Assembly: GCA_944470555.2 (NCBI GenBank)
Contig: OX104127.1
Location: forward strand, 113,054,741-113,118,740
Origin: Heterobilharzia americana
Taxonomy: Eukaryota > Platyhelminthes > Trematoda > Strigeidida > Schistosomatidae
Reading direction: 5' to 3'
DNA length: 64,000 nucleotides
Shown here: piece after piece, positions 34,663 to 44,918 of the stretch
How positions within the stretch are numbered: position 1 is the first letter of the stretch
Layout of the letters: every line of letters begins with the position of its first letter
Notes under the pieces: generated by a model
Databases searched by the model: none
What the model was told of the DNA's origin: nothing
The model's input: the letters and a program-made list of their open reading frames with translations, nothing else
Program-made: the position numbers and the translations under genes

Positions 34663-34821
34663 GTGGAATTACAGACAATTTCGCAATAGGATACGGCAGG
34701 GTGAAAGTCCCTATTACTAACATAGCGGGATGAAGCGAGGTATTGATAACTGAATCTCTGTTCATCGAATCAATACCTAATACAAAGAGTAAGAATAACT
34801 CAGTAATCGTTCCAGATATAT
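34663..34821 (-). repeat. Family C inverted arm
   Basis: The reverse complement is about 93 percent like 33618-33775 by eye, including GTATTGATTCGATGAACAGA, TCAATACCTCGCTTCATCCC and CACCCTGCCGTATCCTATTG. Together the two arms bound about 1.2 kb (33618-34821). Confidence 0.8.
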
Positions 34822-34979
34822 CCTTATCCTTATGATAATTAAATTATATTTCAAAGCAGTCTGCGTCAAACTATTCAGTATCTCAGCATAGGTTTGATAT
34901 TTGTAACACCCTCAAGCACTCAATGCGACTGGAGTAAGCATTATAGAATACTCGCGACTTTTTTAAGTTTTTCAAGGAC

Positions 34980-35140
34980 TTATATACTCTTTTTGATGGT
35001 GGCGTGTTCTCTTAGCTGAATCGCTTAACCATGGAGCTTCTGTTGTTGAGGATGACAACAGAAGCTGCATGATTAAACTGTCTAGCTCAGGGAATACAAC
35101 ACCATCAAAATTATCCTCACGGGCCGTAACTATTCTCTAT
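34980..35140 (+). repeat. PLE terminal fragment with hairpin
   Basis: CATGATTAAACTGTCTAGCTCAGGGAATACAACACCATCAAAATTA aligns, with interruptions, to the PLE tail at 31203-31240 (CACGATTAAACAACCCAGCTCAGAGAACACAGTACAATCAAG). A hairpin with a 12-bp stem (AGCTTCTGTTGT/ACAACAGAAGCT, 35035-35066) lies directly before it, where the 31-kb copy also has a hairpin. Confidence 0.5.
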
Positions 35141-35680
35141 CACTTAGACTCCCATCAAGGCATAAAAGACTTCAGCAGACAGGTTTGTTTTCGGCGATGC
35201 TGTCCTCTGCAGGTGTACTGTTGCAACTAAATACAGTTGATGTACATAAGTACACTAATATTTATTAATTAGACACTGATAAATGTTAGTAGTTCTAGCC
35301 ATAAAAATAATATCGCTATACACATTAAGTAGGAAATATGAAAGCGTTTGACAATGTGAATAAATGTGAGTTAAAGTCAGGAAGTAAAGAATTCGTAACA
35401 AATTGGGGAGATATTTTTCATTGAGTAGATGATTGAGAAAGTTGTAACTGAGTTAAACGGAAATCATCTAAGCGGTAGCATTATGTAAATTAAAAAATTA
35501 ATTCGACCTAAGAACAGAAAAGTTTAAGAATTAAAAAGTGGATAAGGATAGGGGAGGGTAAAGTTGCTTTTGCATAAACAATTCTGGTTTCGATTTTTAT
35601 ATTGTCATAGTGTCAGTAATGCAAAGTAAGCGTTTTCTCGCCTTTCGGCAGCTCACATTTTACTTTATGGACTTTATGAA

Positions 35681-36085
35681 CTATGTTTCCGCTGTCAACT
35701 TGATGGTGTAGTGTAGAACTGTCGACTGACCTGCGTTGAACTCTACAGAACTATGGTGGGAGACACTGGCGTTTATATTTGACAATCTTTTTCTGGATGC
35801 AGCATTCACGTTTAGCTCCGCAGGCCATGTGAAGTGATATGTCAGAAATGAAGTGACTAGCGAAAACAGTTGGTCATTCGCATAACACTTCACCGCTGAG
35901 TAACTAGTGTTGGTGGTTGGGAGATTAGCTGTATGTAATATTGTTTCTACCAGCTTCATTCGTCTGTGTTTTGGTACCTCATCTGTAGTATCGCCATTGA
36001 ATTCCAAGCTGAAAATAAGCCTGCTCTTCTTGATATTTGAATGATACCCATGGGTTTTTTTACCTTTCAAAGTCCTGTATTTCAA
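35681..36085 (-). CDS. Unrecognised 134-codon open frame
   Basis: I do not recognise this product. The frame starts at an ATG and reads MKYRTLKGKKTHGYHSNIKK.., with SLEFNGDTTDEVPKHRRMKL and LHYTIKLTAET at the end. It has no signal peptide, membrane segment or known motif, and it is basic at the N-terminus and polar elsewhere. Its base composition is less AT-rich than the flanks. It could be a host exon, a piece of an unlisted transposon, or chance. No splice sites or neighbours help decide. Confidence 0.25.
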   Translation of the reverse strand: MKYRTLKGKKTHGYHSNIKKSRLIFSLEFNGDTTDEVPKHRRMKLVETILHTANLPTTNTSYSAVKCYANDQLFSLVTSFLTYHFTWPAELNVNAASRKRLSNINASVSHHSSVEFNAGQSTVLHYTIKLTAET

Positions 36086-36099
36086 GATGATATAAATTA

Positions 36100-38460
36100 G
36101 CTGTTCTCAGTACACCTCGTATTTGATTTAGTATTTATCTTCATTGTCATCTTTACCACTCTATCTTTCACACAAAAGTGCAGGCCACACCAAATAAGTT
36201 AGAGTACCTATATTTCATTGTCATAATTTTTTTTCCTCAAGAGACACTATGAAGGATAAAACTCCTAAACAGGGTACATGTTTCCATATGTCAGGTGGAG
36301 TATTGTGAACAATTCATTGAGTTAACGATGCAAAAAGAATGTCGAACCTACCAAAATATTCAGCTGTGAAGTTGACTAAAATGCAGAGTTGCTACTGAAA
36401 TTTTGTTGTTTGGATGAACTTCCTCTGATATCACTAGCAACTTCTTATCCACCTTATCAAAAATTACTCAAAACCTAACCGAACAAAGAAGTATGAATAC
36501 ATAGTAAGCATTGAAATTATTAGATTCACTTTCCAGTAATTGACATCCAAGCGAAAATCCTAGGTTCAGTAGTTCCTGGTGATTGCTACCAACTAAATAG
36601 TATCAATCAAAACGCACCACGATGGTGAACATTTTAGCTTGTTGATCGTATTGAGAAATGACAGGTAGAATTCAGCCAGTATTTTAGACTAGACAACATG
36701 AAATTTGTTACCTTGAGGTGAAACACCAGTGAAAATATCAAGTGTCTGATTGTCGACTGACTTCGTGCATAACGACAGTCAATGAAATAACCTTAAAAGT
36801 AAAACTTTTAGAAATTGAGGTTCAGATTACTAGTCCATACTACTGAGGTATAAGCGCTATTATGATGAAATCTGTTCTGCACTTATTTAAATGTACTAGC
36901 GTCTTATGGGTACTAATGGCATTATTACTGGGTGGCCTTCTACAGGTTTCATTTCATGGAAGCAGGATTGATATTCTCATCAGTCATGATGCCTTTTATT
37001 ATTAGCTATCACACAACCTTTTCCGTGAATCCCGTAGCTGCAGAACAGCTATAAATTACTTTCTTCCTTTGATCTCTTCACATTCTAGACAAGACTTGTG
37101 GAGCTTATAAAAAGAGATCTTAGTCTTGTTACATTACCCATTTTTTATTAAGAGAAGTATCCGTATGCTTAATGGTTAGCTCGACACTGTAAACAGCAGA
37201 CATGCCAATGACTTATCTCAGTATGTATATATAAAAAAGGTAGGTAGTTTCTAAGCACAACATTGTTTTAATTCTAAAGTTTGCTCTTTCAATTGAGTTT
37301 CCACCTGAGTTATTTCTCCATAAACAATTTCAGGGCCTTCAAGAAGTTTTTCAGTATGACATTTGCATCATGTACAAATTAGATGTCTTAGATGGTTTTT
37401 TATATAAACATATGTACTGTATTTAGCACTGTTTTGGGTGACTTTTTTGTATGACATCATGCAATTATTTCTTTTATCGTGATATTCTGAATTCAAAAAT
37501 CAATATGAGGATTTTCTCATTAGTTTCAAAAAGTATATTGCGTCCAAATGTTTAGAAGATATCTTTCTGAGAATGCACCAAACAATTTTGGGAGAAAAAA
37601 TGATTTACCATCTTAGCTCTTATTATAAGTTGCTCCGTCATCATTGAATTTTGTAGAATTGGCAAAAATCTGAAAGTTGTCTAGTTCGTACTTTGAGGTG
37701 AGGAGGAAATCGGTCGAAAAATCTTTAATACTGTGAATATATTTCTTAAAGGCGTAGATCTCGTTTGACGTCTGTTATTACGATTTTATGTCTGATTACT
37801 GAGAGATGATTACAAAGATGGTATTTGAATCGGTAAACGATACTATAGATTAAGAATGGTATTTACAATAATCTAATGTTTAACATACTAAAGACAATAA
37901 GCTGGAAAATAGGTAACAAATGATTGACATCCCGAAAGTTCAAAGTCTAGAGAATTTTTTTTGCAGAACATGCGCTCAGGTGAGTTTCCCAAAGAATGCT
38001 GTGTGGTGCTGAAAGCAGTTGAGTTTTATATTAGGTTTCAGTTAGTAGATGTAGAATAAAGTTTCACAGTATTATTTACTAGCTGTCACCTAGCACATAA
38101 AACTGTGTCACTGTTTGTTATATCAGATATACAAATCTAAAATTGGACTATATTCTGTAACTGTTTACAAGTTCTTTACTTATATATGCGAGTTTTGTTG
38201 GCGGAATATAAATCCAGTTTAGGGGAAAATTATGTACAGCTATTCATCTTATAAGGAAATACATTTTACCTGAAAATTGTTGATAAGCTCATGGTACTCA
38301 TGGTACACAATACACAGCATATAAACTTTTAGGTATCAGTGTTCAGTATAACCGAGGCCGTATGCAATTCATCAAATTTGATAAGACTTCTGAATTGTAG
38401 GTTCTAAGAAGCAAATAACTCAGGACTATTAATTCATTATCACTGTTCATGCAATACTGG
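36100..38460. other. No recognisable gene
   Basis: AT-rich, no long frame, no repeat family placed. Confidence 0.5.
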
Positions 38461-38966
38461 CTTTCGTAGCTCATTGGAAATGTTGCTAGGCTAACGCACA
38501 CAGATCAGACGTTATTTCGTACTGCCAGGAGAGCATCTGATAGTACCCGGTGACAGAACAGTTTGCCTGTCATCAGGTCATCAGTTTAGCCGCCTTAGTC
38601 ATGATCTCTCATAACAAAACCAACAAAAACAACTGTTCGGTTGAGCCTATTTTTTTGTCATGTAAGTCACTTAAGACTACAAATTACATGAGAATCAAAG
38701 TAGGAAGTAAAATTTACACAATAACAAGCAAAACTGCGGGACGCGCATTTGCGTTCAATTGCACCTCATAAATCTATCTGAGGCAACGAACATATGACCT
38801 GTAGATTGTGATCCATTTGCATAAAAAGGAAAATACTAAAGTTCATATAGTTGTGATACATGAAACAATTGTTTCCATTTAAAAACATTGACAAAGCAGT
38901 AAGAAGACGTAATTTGTTTACATAGCGTAATGTATTCACACAAAACATTTCGAACAATCGGGTCAC

Positions 38967-39630
38967 ACATGTAGTTGTCATTCGCATGAAAAATCACTGA
39001 GTTGAAGGGTACGAAAATAATCATCGGTCAAATAAGAAGTCTATATTGAAGGTCAAAATAACAATGAAGACCAACCAAGTAATAACAACAAGAAACATTT
39101 AATAGTACATTAACCGTGGGTTCAAAGCTGAATTTACCGAAGGAGAGTTAATGTGGTGACAAGTTGCTTTTCAACACATTGAGGTGGCCTAAACATTCCA
39201 ACAACTAGTGCCCCAACAAACTTTAAAATACGTCTCCAACAGGTCTCATAGATGGGTGTAAATGACGTTTATACATTCACTTGATGCCTCGTTTCAATAA
39301 TATGTTCAGCTGTTGAGGAACTCGGACGTTTGCTTCTAGCATCATCATTTGAGTCGGGTGACTGCATTTGTATCTGAAGCCACTTTGGAATATGTTCTGT
39401 ACCCCTTGTTTCCAATGATCAATGAGTCCTCCCTATATATGTGTAGCCACATGTACATTTGAATTGGTAAATATAATGGGATGTGACTTCATCTTCCATC
39501 TGTTCCGAGAGCGTTGATGGGTATACAGACTTCTAATTTTCGATTATCCGAACCTTAGCTAGATAAAAAGTTTTCTTAATGGTAGTGTTATATCTTTATC
39601 TGACTATCAAGCTATTTGCATCCCCTATGT
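38967..39630 (-). repeat. PLE 3' arm of perfect 664-bp inverted repeat
   Basis: Exact reverse complement of 43211-43874 over all lines compared. It carries the GIY-YIG domain and the 3' untranslated part of the PLE. Confidence 0.93.
39290..39500 (-). pseudogene. PLE GIY-YIG endonuclease
   Basis: On the minus strand YIYQFKCTCGYTYIGRTH is followed by a stop and SLETRGTEHIPKWLQIQMQS, then SSSTAEHIIETRHQV. This has the IY...YIGRT core with a Cys pair (CTC) and the conserved Arg and EH..KWL. One TGA replaces an early residue. The identical sequence, with the same stop, is present inverted at 43.34-43.55 kb. Confidence 0.87.
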
Positions 39631-39975
39631 AGGAACAGAATCGACAATGTTTCTCGATATTCTGTCGACTTTATGCCAAATCATAAACTTAGTTGGGTAG
39701 TAGTTCTCAATTGATGTCTCCGTCAATAATCTCATTTCTTCTTCAAGCGTATCACCTGTGTATATTCTTTGAATTCGATTAAATAAACCTCGTTTGTATT
39801 TGAACAGACGGAAATCGTAGTAGTTTAAAAATTGCCCTATTTAGGAAGGCTTTCTTTAAATAGATCCTCTCAAGAATCCACCTTGCTGTTGTCTGATCAA
39901 TACTTCTAGGAAGGATAGTTGTTTATCCTTCTCTTCTATACTTGTTAGAGATATGCTATTCTGTACTACGTTCAT

Positions 39976-40376
39976 TCAACTCAGAAGTGAAGTAGCACAA
40001 CATATATAAACACTTATGATTAAGATACTATCCACATACATTTTACAAAGTAGAAAATTTTCAGTTAAGTTCTCAGACAACTGTTCAACGTAACGTATAT
40101 CTGCTAAGGGGCTTTTCATAGCAACACCATCAATCGGACAAAGATATTTACCCCTAAATGTAAGTTTCACATTGTTAGTGCACAAAAGTAATAAATACTT
40201 TAAGTCAAGTAAATTGGTTGGGATTGAAAAATTATTGGTGGTTATGTAATCATGCAAATTATCGATTGTTTTGACCTAGGGGATATTAGTTAACAGTGCG
40301 TTAACGTCAAAAGAATACATAGTTTTGTTATACAGATTAATGCTATCAAGACAGTCAATTAACTCAAATGTATCTT
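39976..40376 (-). pseudogene. PLE RT palm with mutated catalytic box
   Basis: The minus strand reads NKTMYSFDVNALLTNIP (motif A, near 40260-40325), a stop, then TFRGKYLCPIDGVAMKSPLA (motif B; family form DGVAMGSPLGP), then MYVDSILIIS. The catalytic YVDD is YVDS, so the second metal-binding Asp is lost. Downstream SLTSIEEKDKQLSFLEVLIR (39.9 kb) is the thumb-side block. Confidence 0.87.
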
Positions 40377-40870
40377 ATGAAATATATCCTTTTATTCATG
40401 AATAAGAACAAGACATGTATCAGGGGAGAAATATTACTTTTCAACGACTTCGTTAATTTAATTCCACTTCACTTTGGTACATTTCTCTTTTATTATCATT
40501 ATTATTACCAATTTTCACTTCATTGACAACATTTGACCTATATTTCACTAATTAGTGTCAATTCGCTCCTTATTCATTGACCTATTTTGTATACTTCAGT
40601 TAAATTATTATCGTCCTACAATTCTTTGACAACACGTGTTCCTTATCTCACCATTTGTTATCAATTCGTTCCTTATTCAGTGACCATTTTGTATCTCTTT
40701 CACTTGAACAAATCTCACCACCAACACCTATTGTATATTTTCGATATTGACTGAACAACTTTTTAGTGCAATTATCTGTCATTTTACCGATTATAAATAC
40801 TACTGTACAGCTTGATAATGAAATCGTTGAAAAGAAATATTTCTTCGCTGATAGATGTCTTGTTCTTATC
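40377..40870. mobile_element. 494-bp insertion with 12-bp flanking direct repeats
   Basis: Flanked by CAAATGTATCTT at 40365-40376 and 40871-40882, a likely target-site duplication. Near-terminal inverted arms lie at about 40400-40455 and 40816-40870 (AATAAGAACAAGACA..GAAATAT.. and its complement). Inside are two copies of a 37-bp unit (TCAATTCGYTCCTTATTCA..GACC..TTTTGTAT; about 40558 and 40661). The inner arm sequence resembles the terminal repeat of the PLE at 55.0-56.8 kb, so this is probably a solo or short non-autonomous PLE end. Confidence 0.75.
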
Positions 40871-41290
40871 CAAATGTATCTTTTAAAACATATTTACAGT
40901 ATTGTCCTTCGATTAGGAGTTTATTTGTTGGTGACTTATGCATTGACAAAATAGGGCGGAGAGAAAAATTGAGTTTATGTTTTTTGGGTAAGCTATATAG
41001 ATGTGGGAACTTACATTCTATTGGCTTTAATATATTGAATTTATCCTTAGTGATATTGTTTAAATTAGGAATTTTCTTTAGGTTAGCTATCATCGTTCCC
41101 CGTAATACCTGCACATCTTTCATAGAATCATAATGGCAGAATTGATTTTTATTGTCAAGAGTAGAGAACATTTTACATAAGTAATCACTTTCGTTCATGA
41201 CCACGACTTGCGAATCTTTATCAGGTCTGAGCATGGTAATATCTGAATTTAGTCGTAGTTCCTTCTGAAATTTTTGAGCACTAAAAAGCT
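40866..41290 (-). pseudogene. PLE RT fingers segment
   Basis: From about 41290 the minus frame reads ETEKLFSAQKFQKELRLNSD, then ITMLRPDKDSQVVVMNESDY (the DKD..VV conserved RT1-like block). It then reads FPHLYSLPKKHKLNFSLRPI and LSMHKSPTNKLL, matching PRLYGLPKxHK..LRPILS of PLE RTs. It stops at KYVLKDTFG, where the 494-bp insertion begins. On the far side, DTFELIDCLDSINLYNKTMY resumes the protein. Confidence 0.88.
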
Positions 41291-41317
41291 TTTCTGTCTC
41301 GGATTAGCATTAGAGAA

Positions 41318-41548
41318 ATGATACACTGGACGACGGAAAAGAACCTAGAAGACTTGGATTTCGCCGATGACTTGTGCCTGATGTCACATAAACTTGAAGA
41401 TCTGCAGGCAAAAACTAACAAGTTGACAGAGGAGGCAGCTAAGACGGGACTTCAGGTGAATATAGAGAAGACAGAAGTGATGAAGATACCGCACCACACC
41501 ATCAACAACAACAACAAACTCCAATCACCGTCAACGGTAGAAACTTGA
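41318..41548 (+). pseudogene. RTE-A RT catalytic box segment
   Basis: 76 codons: WTTEKNLEDLDFADDLCLMS (FADD is the catalytic box, residues about 15-18) then LQAKTNKLTEEAAKTGLQVN and IEKTEVMKIP. Open, but 5'-truncated and separated by a one-step frameshift from the following frame. Confidence 0.85.
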
Positions 41549-42132
41549 AGGAAGTAACCTCCTTCACTTATCTAGGAAGCACTGTTTCAACTACAGGCGG
41601 GACGGACGAGGACGTCAAAGTCAGAATCGGAAAAGCAAGACAGGCATTCATTAGCCTGAAACCAGTGTGGAGATCTTCTGCACTCAGCATGCGGAACAAG
41701 ATACGGATTTTCAACACCAACGTCAAGTCAGTGCTCTTGTATGGTTCAGAGACTTGGCGCGTCACGAAAGGCATTTCCAATAAACTACAGACATTCATCA
41801 ACAACTGCTTACGCTCGCTGCTGAAGATCAGATGGCCAGAAAAAATAAGCAACAAGGAACTCTGGGAACGAACCAACCAAGAACCTATCACGCAACAAAT
41901 ATGCAGGAAGAAGTGGAGATGGATTGGGCATACACTGAGAAGGCCGACTGAGGACATCACGCGTCAGGCCAGTTACTCGAGTGGAATCCCCATGGGAAGC
42001 GACGAGTTGGACGTCACTGCTGAGGGTGACATGGAGGAGGTCGTGCGAGGAGGAAATGAGAGGTTGTGGGCTGTCGTGGGACCAGGTTCAAAAGATCTCA
42101 GAGAACAGAGGTCACTGGAGGCGTGCTACTGA
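41545..42132 (+). pseudogene. RTE-A thumb and C-terminal domain, 195 codons open
   Basis: Longest uninterrupted RTE-A frame in the window. It contains VTSFTYLGSTVSTTGGTDED, then GKARQAFISLKPVWRSSALS, SVLLYGSETWRVTKG, SNKELWERTNQEPITQQ, then KKWRWIGHTLRRPTEDITRQ and MEEVVRGGNERLWAVVGPGS, ending SLEACY. The YLGS, LLYGSETW and W.WIGH.LR blocks are standard features after the RT palm. No RT fingers or endonuclease are present, so it has no independent function. Confidence 0.88.
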
Positions 42133-42162
42133 AGCCCTATGTTCCACTAGGAACCCAAGGGA

Positions 42163-42183
42163 CTAATAATAATAATAATAATA
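42163..42183 (+). repeat. AAT trinucleotide tail of RTE-A
   Basis: TAATAATAATAATAATA directly after the last coding block. Related AATAAT tails end the copies at 22.31 and 61.89 kb. Confidence 0.85.
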
Positions 42184-42209
42184 CCCAGCAGCTTAGCCTT
42201 AAACTCACT

Positions 42210-42400
42210 CCGATCATAATCTGAAGTTGAAATAAGGGGATTGCCAAATCTGGAAACTGTATAGGAGGAACACAAAATTTTGGTCTGAAGGATAAGGCTT
42301 CCTTCTGATAAGCAGATAGTTTAATAATAGAAAAATAAGTGATACATCTATTTAGATTGACAGAAAAGGAATTCATGTGCTTTTTATCATCAACTGACTC
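42210..42400 (-). pseudogene. PLE N-terminal block
   Basis: The minus frame from 42376 contains IIKLSAYQKEALSFRPKFCV and PPIQFPDLAIPLFQLQ. The LS..Q.EAL.FGPKFC.PP pattern is a conserved stretch shortly before the RT in many PLEs. The RTE-A insertion follows directly on the 3' side, so the protein is cut here. Confidence 0.75.
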
Positions 42401-42786
42401 GTAGAACTTTTTTGCCTATTGCCTTTCGTTTTGCGAGTAATAGTACTACAAAACTGTAGGAATTTCAAATGACATATTATTGATAACTTCGATAAAACAT
42501 AAAATGTATCAACATAAAGTGGAAGCAGTTTTTGGAACTTTTCTTTTCGATATGTTATTTTGTAAGATAAATAAAATTGAAAATATTCGGCTATAAATTA
42601 CTGGATTTTAGAATTTTATAAAATCGCCTGGAAAAGACGTAATTTCAAGCACGTGACTGACAAAATTCAACTTTCTCATGTGCAGTGGAAACTTCACACC
42701 TAGGGTTAACAAGTTCATTTAAAATTTCAATAGTGTTTGAACGGAGGTAATAGCCATCAAGAGGTTTAAGCTATCTCCATGTGTTC

Positions 42787-43057
42787 GAAAACAACTTGTC
42801 ACCACATTAACTCTCCTTCGGTAAATTCAGCTTTGAACCCACGGTTAATGTACTATTAAATGTTTCTTGTTGTTATTACTTGGTTGGTCTTCATTGTTAT
42901 TTTGACCTTCAATATAGACTTCTTATTTGACCGATGATTATTTTCATACCCTTGAACTCAGTGATTTTTCATGCGAATGACAACTACATGTGTGACCCGA
43001 TTGTTCGAAATGTTTTGTGTGAATACATTACGCTATGTAAACAAATTACGTCTTCTT
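42787..43057 (+). repeat. PLE 3' fragment, second inverted copy
   Basis: Reverse complement of about 38901-39171 with a few differences. It is the same 3' region as the 664-bp arm but extends farther toward the PLE end (ATTGTTCGAAATGTTTTGTG, then TGAATACATTACGCTATGTA). Confidence 0.85.
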
Positions 43058-43081
43058 ATTGTCTTATCAAAAAAAATATTT

Positions 43082-43172
43082 TATAGTACAATAAACATGG
43101 GTTCATTGCCGCATTTACCAAGAAAGGTTTAACTAAATGACAATTTGTTTTCGAACGCATAGAGGCGGCTTA
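43082..43172 (-). repeat. Diverged PLE 3' fragment
   Basis: ATAGTACAATAAACATGGGT, then GCATTTACCAAGAAAGG and GACAATTTGTTTTCGAACGC. It aligns directly with 39101-39193 (AATAGTACATTAACCGTGGG..), so it points the same way as the main PLE and opposite to its two neighbours. Confidence 0.65.
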
Positions 43173-43210
43173 AACCTTTTAATGGGTAGTGCTTTTCACC
43201 AAGCTACCAT

Positions 43211-43874
43211 ACATAGGGGATGCAAATAGCTTGATAGTCAGATAAAGATATAACACTACCATTAAGAAAACTTTTTATCTAGCTAAGGTTCGGATAATCG
43301 AAAATTAGAAGTCTGTATACCCATCAACGCTCTCGGAACAGATGGAAGATGAAGTCACATCCCATTATATTTACCAATTCAAATGTACATGTGGCTACAC
43401 ATATATAGGGAGGACTCATTGATCATTGGAAACAAGGGGTACAGAACATATTCCAAAGTGGCTTCAGATACAAATGCAGTCACCCGACTCAAATGATGAT
43501 GCTAGAAGCAAACGTCCGAGTTCCTCAACAGCTGAACATATTATTGAAACGAGGCATCAAGTGAATGTATAAACGTCATTTACACCCATCTATGAGACCT
43601 GTTGGAGACGTATTTTAAAGTTTGTTGGGGCACTAGTTGTTGGAATGTTTAGGCCACCTCAATGTGTTGAAAAGCAACTTGTCACCACATTAACTCTCCT
43701 TCGGTAAATTCAGCTTTGAACCCACGGTTAATGTACTATTAAATGTTTCTTGTTGTTATTACTTGGTTGGTCTTCATTGTTATTTTGACCTTCAATATAG
43801 ACTTCTTATTTGACCGATGATTATTTTCGTACCCTTCAACTCAGTGATTTTTCATGCGAATGACAACTACATGT
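43211..43874 (+). repeat. Inverted arm of PLE 3' end, perfect 664 bp
   Basis: Exact reverse complement of 38967-39630. It encodes the same GIY-YIG relic on the plus strand. Identity stops abruptly at both ends. Confidence 0.93.
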
Positions 43875-44010
43875 TTGACGAAATGTTTGATATAGTTTTG
43901 CATTCTTGTATTGTGATATTGCATGAACGTAGCATACTGAGTGTACATTTTTTGTTATTGTATATGGATAATAGCTTATTGAATGATAATAATATAACAT
44001 AATGATGACT

Positions 44011-44056
44011 CATGCTGAAAGATTTTTTCAGAATATTCTGGAAAATTTTCAGCATG
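44011..44056. repeat. 46-bp near-perfect palindrome
   Basis: CATGCTGAAA..CAGAATATTCTG..TTTCAGCATG folds on itself with only small mismatches. It lies about 140 bases beyond the inverted PLE arm. Confidence 0.85.
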
Positions 44057-44251
44057 TCATATCACACCAGCTGGATAGAGACAGTGTGTAGGTATACATA
44101 GCAAAATGAAATACTTATAAATTGCATGAAATAAGGATGTGAATATTCTCTTTATCTATAAGTTTCTTCAAAATACACGGTCAATTTCGGCAGACAATCA
44201 AATAAGCAATCAGGTCCATAATACGTAAAAAAGTAAAATGCCCTTCTTCAA

Positions 44252-44918
44252 TTAGTTTTCTTTTAAAAACAGAATGTGATAATTTACTTCGTTTCTTATT
44301 CTTGCTTCATCACACTGGAGATGGGGTAAATACCGTATTGTAGAGTCTTTATATTTTGTAGTAAGTGCATAATATCTTATGTACTTGCTCCCTGTCTTTC
44401 CAGGTGACCGGGACTCAGATAGCTTTGAATGAACTAGATGTTGGTTATCTGATAAAATAACTCCTGCCAGATGTTTGCACAGGTTAATGTGTTTGCCCAC
44501 TACTGTTTTGACTAGAGAGTTTATGGGTACCCCACTAGTCCTACCGACAGTCTTCAAAGTTCTACGCAATACAGCATAGTCTTTTTCGGCATCCTGGGAA
44601 AAAATATAGGGGAGCAATAGAGTAAAACAGGCATGATAGAGGAGTTTATAAAACACAAGTGGGAAGGTTGAGTAGTACCGGATACTTTTAACTTCCTAAT
44701 ATATAAATTTAGTCAAAAAATGTTTTGGAAACTAGTGAGATAGGGGAAGACCAGGAAAGGTTCGAAGACAAACACACACCAAGATGAATCACACTTGTAA
44801 CATTCTCTAATGCGCAACTGTCAATATTACTGGAATCATGTGAACTAAGCAGCTTACATAAGTTATGTTCACGTCTAAAACTAAGGTTTGCTGTCTGACA
44901 TTTTGAAGAATTAACCAT
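44252..44918 (-). pseudogene. CR1-like RT thumb and C-terminus
   Basis: From 44918: SSKCQTANLSFRREHNLCKL, then VTSVIHLGVCLSSNLSWSSP and ISLVSKTFFD. After a frame change at 44656: LLYHACFTLLLPYIFSQDAE, then DYAVLRRTLKTVGRTSGVPI, NSLVKTVVGKHINLCKHLAG and the tail. The L.YC.P...(P) block is altered. The YADD box region between 45.17 and 44.92 kb is damaged (IKYADDVTVSIP-type remnant near 45.02 kb). Confidence 0.83.

Larger units (their letters stand above)
41310..42185 (+). mobile_element. RTE-A retrotransposon, young 5'-truncated copy
   Basis: Begins within the RT just before the catalytic box and ends with an AAT trinucleotide tail (about 42163-42183). It sits inside the minus-strand PLE, so it inserted later. 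It is the best-preserved RTE-A C-terminus here. Confidence 0.88.
38890..42400 (-). mobile_element. Penelope-like element with two nested insertions
   Basis: Minus-strand PLE read from about 42.4 kb down to 38.9 kb: N-terminal block, RT fingers, palm, thumb, GIY-YIG, 3' region. An RTE-A copy (about 41310-42185) splits the N-terminal block from the RT, and a 494-bp unit (40377-40870) splits the RT fingers from motif A. The 3' part recurs inverted at 43211-43874. Frameshifts, stops and a mutated YVDD box show that it is inactive. Confidence 0.85.

Noticed and set aside
38466..38600. tRNA-like A-box (GTAGCTCATTGG) suggesting another SINE
   Set aside because: No convincing B box at the right distance and no hammerhead. 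Too weak to annotate.
41568..41960. 130-codon minus-strand frame
   Set aside because: Antisense shadow of the 195-codon RTE-A frame.
42787..43874. Possible CRISPR-like or satellite array from repeated blocks
   Set aside because: Blocks are PLE 3' fragments in mixed orientation and unequal length, without regular spacers.
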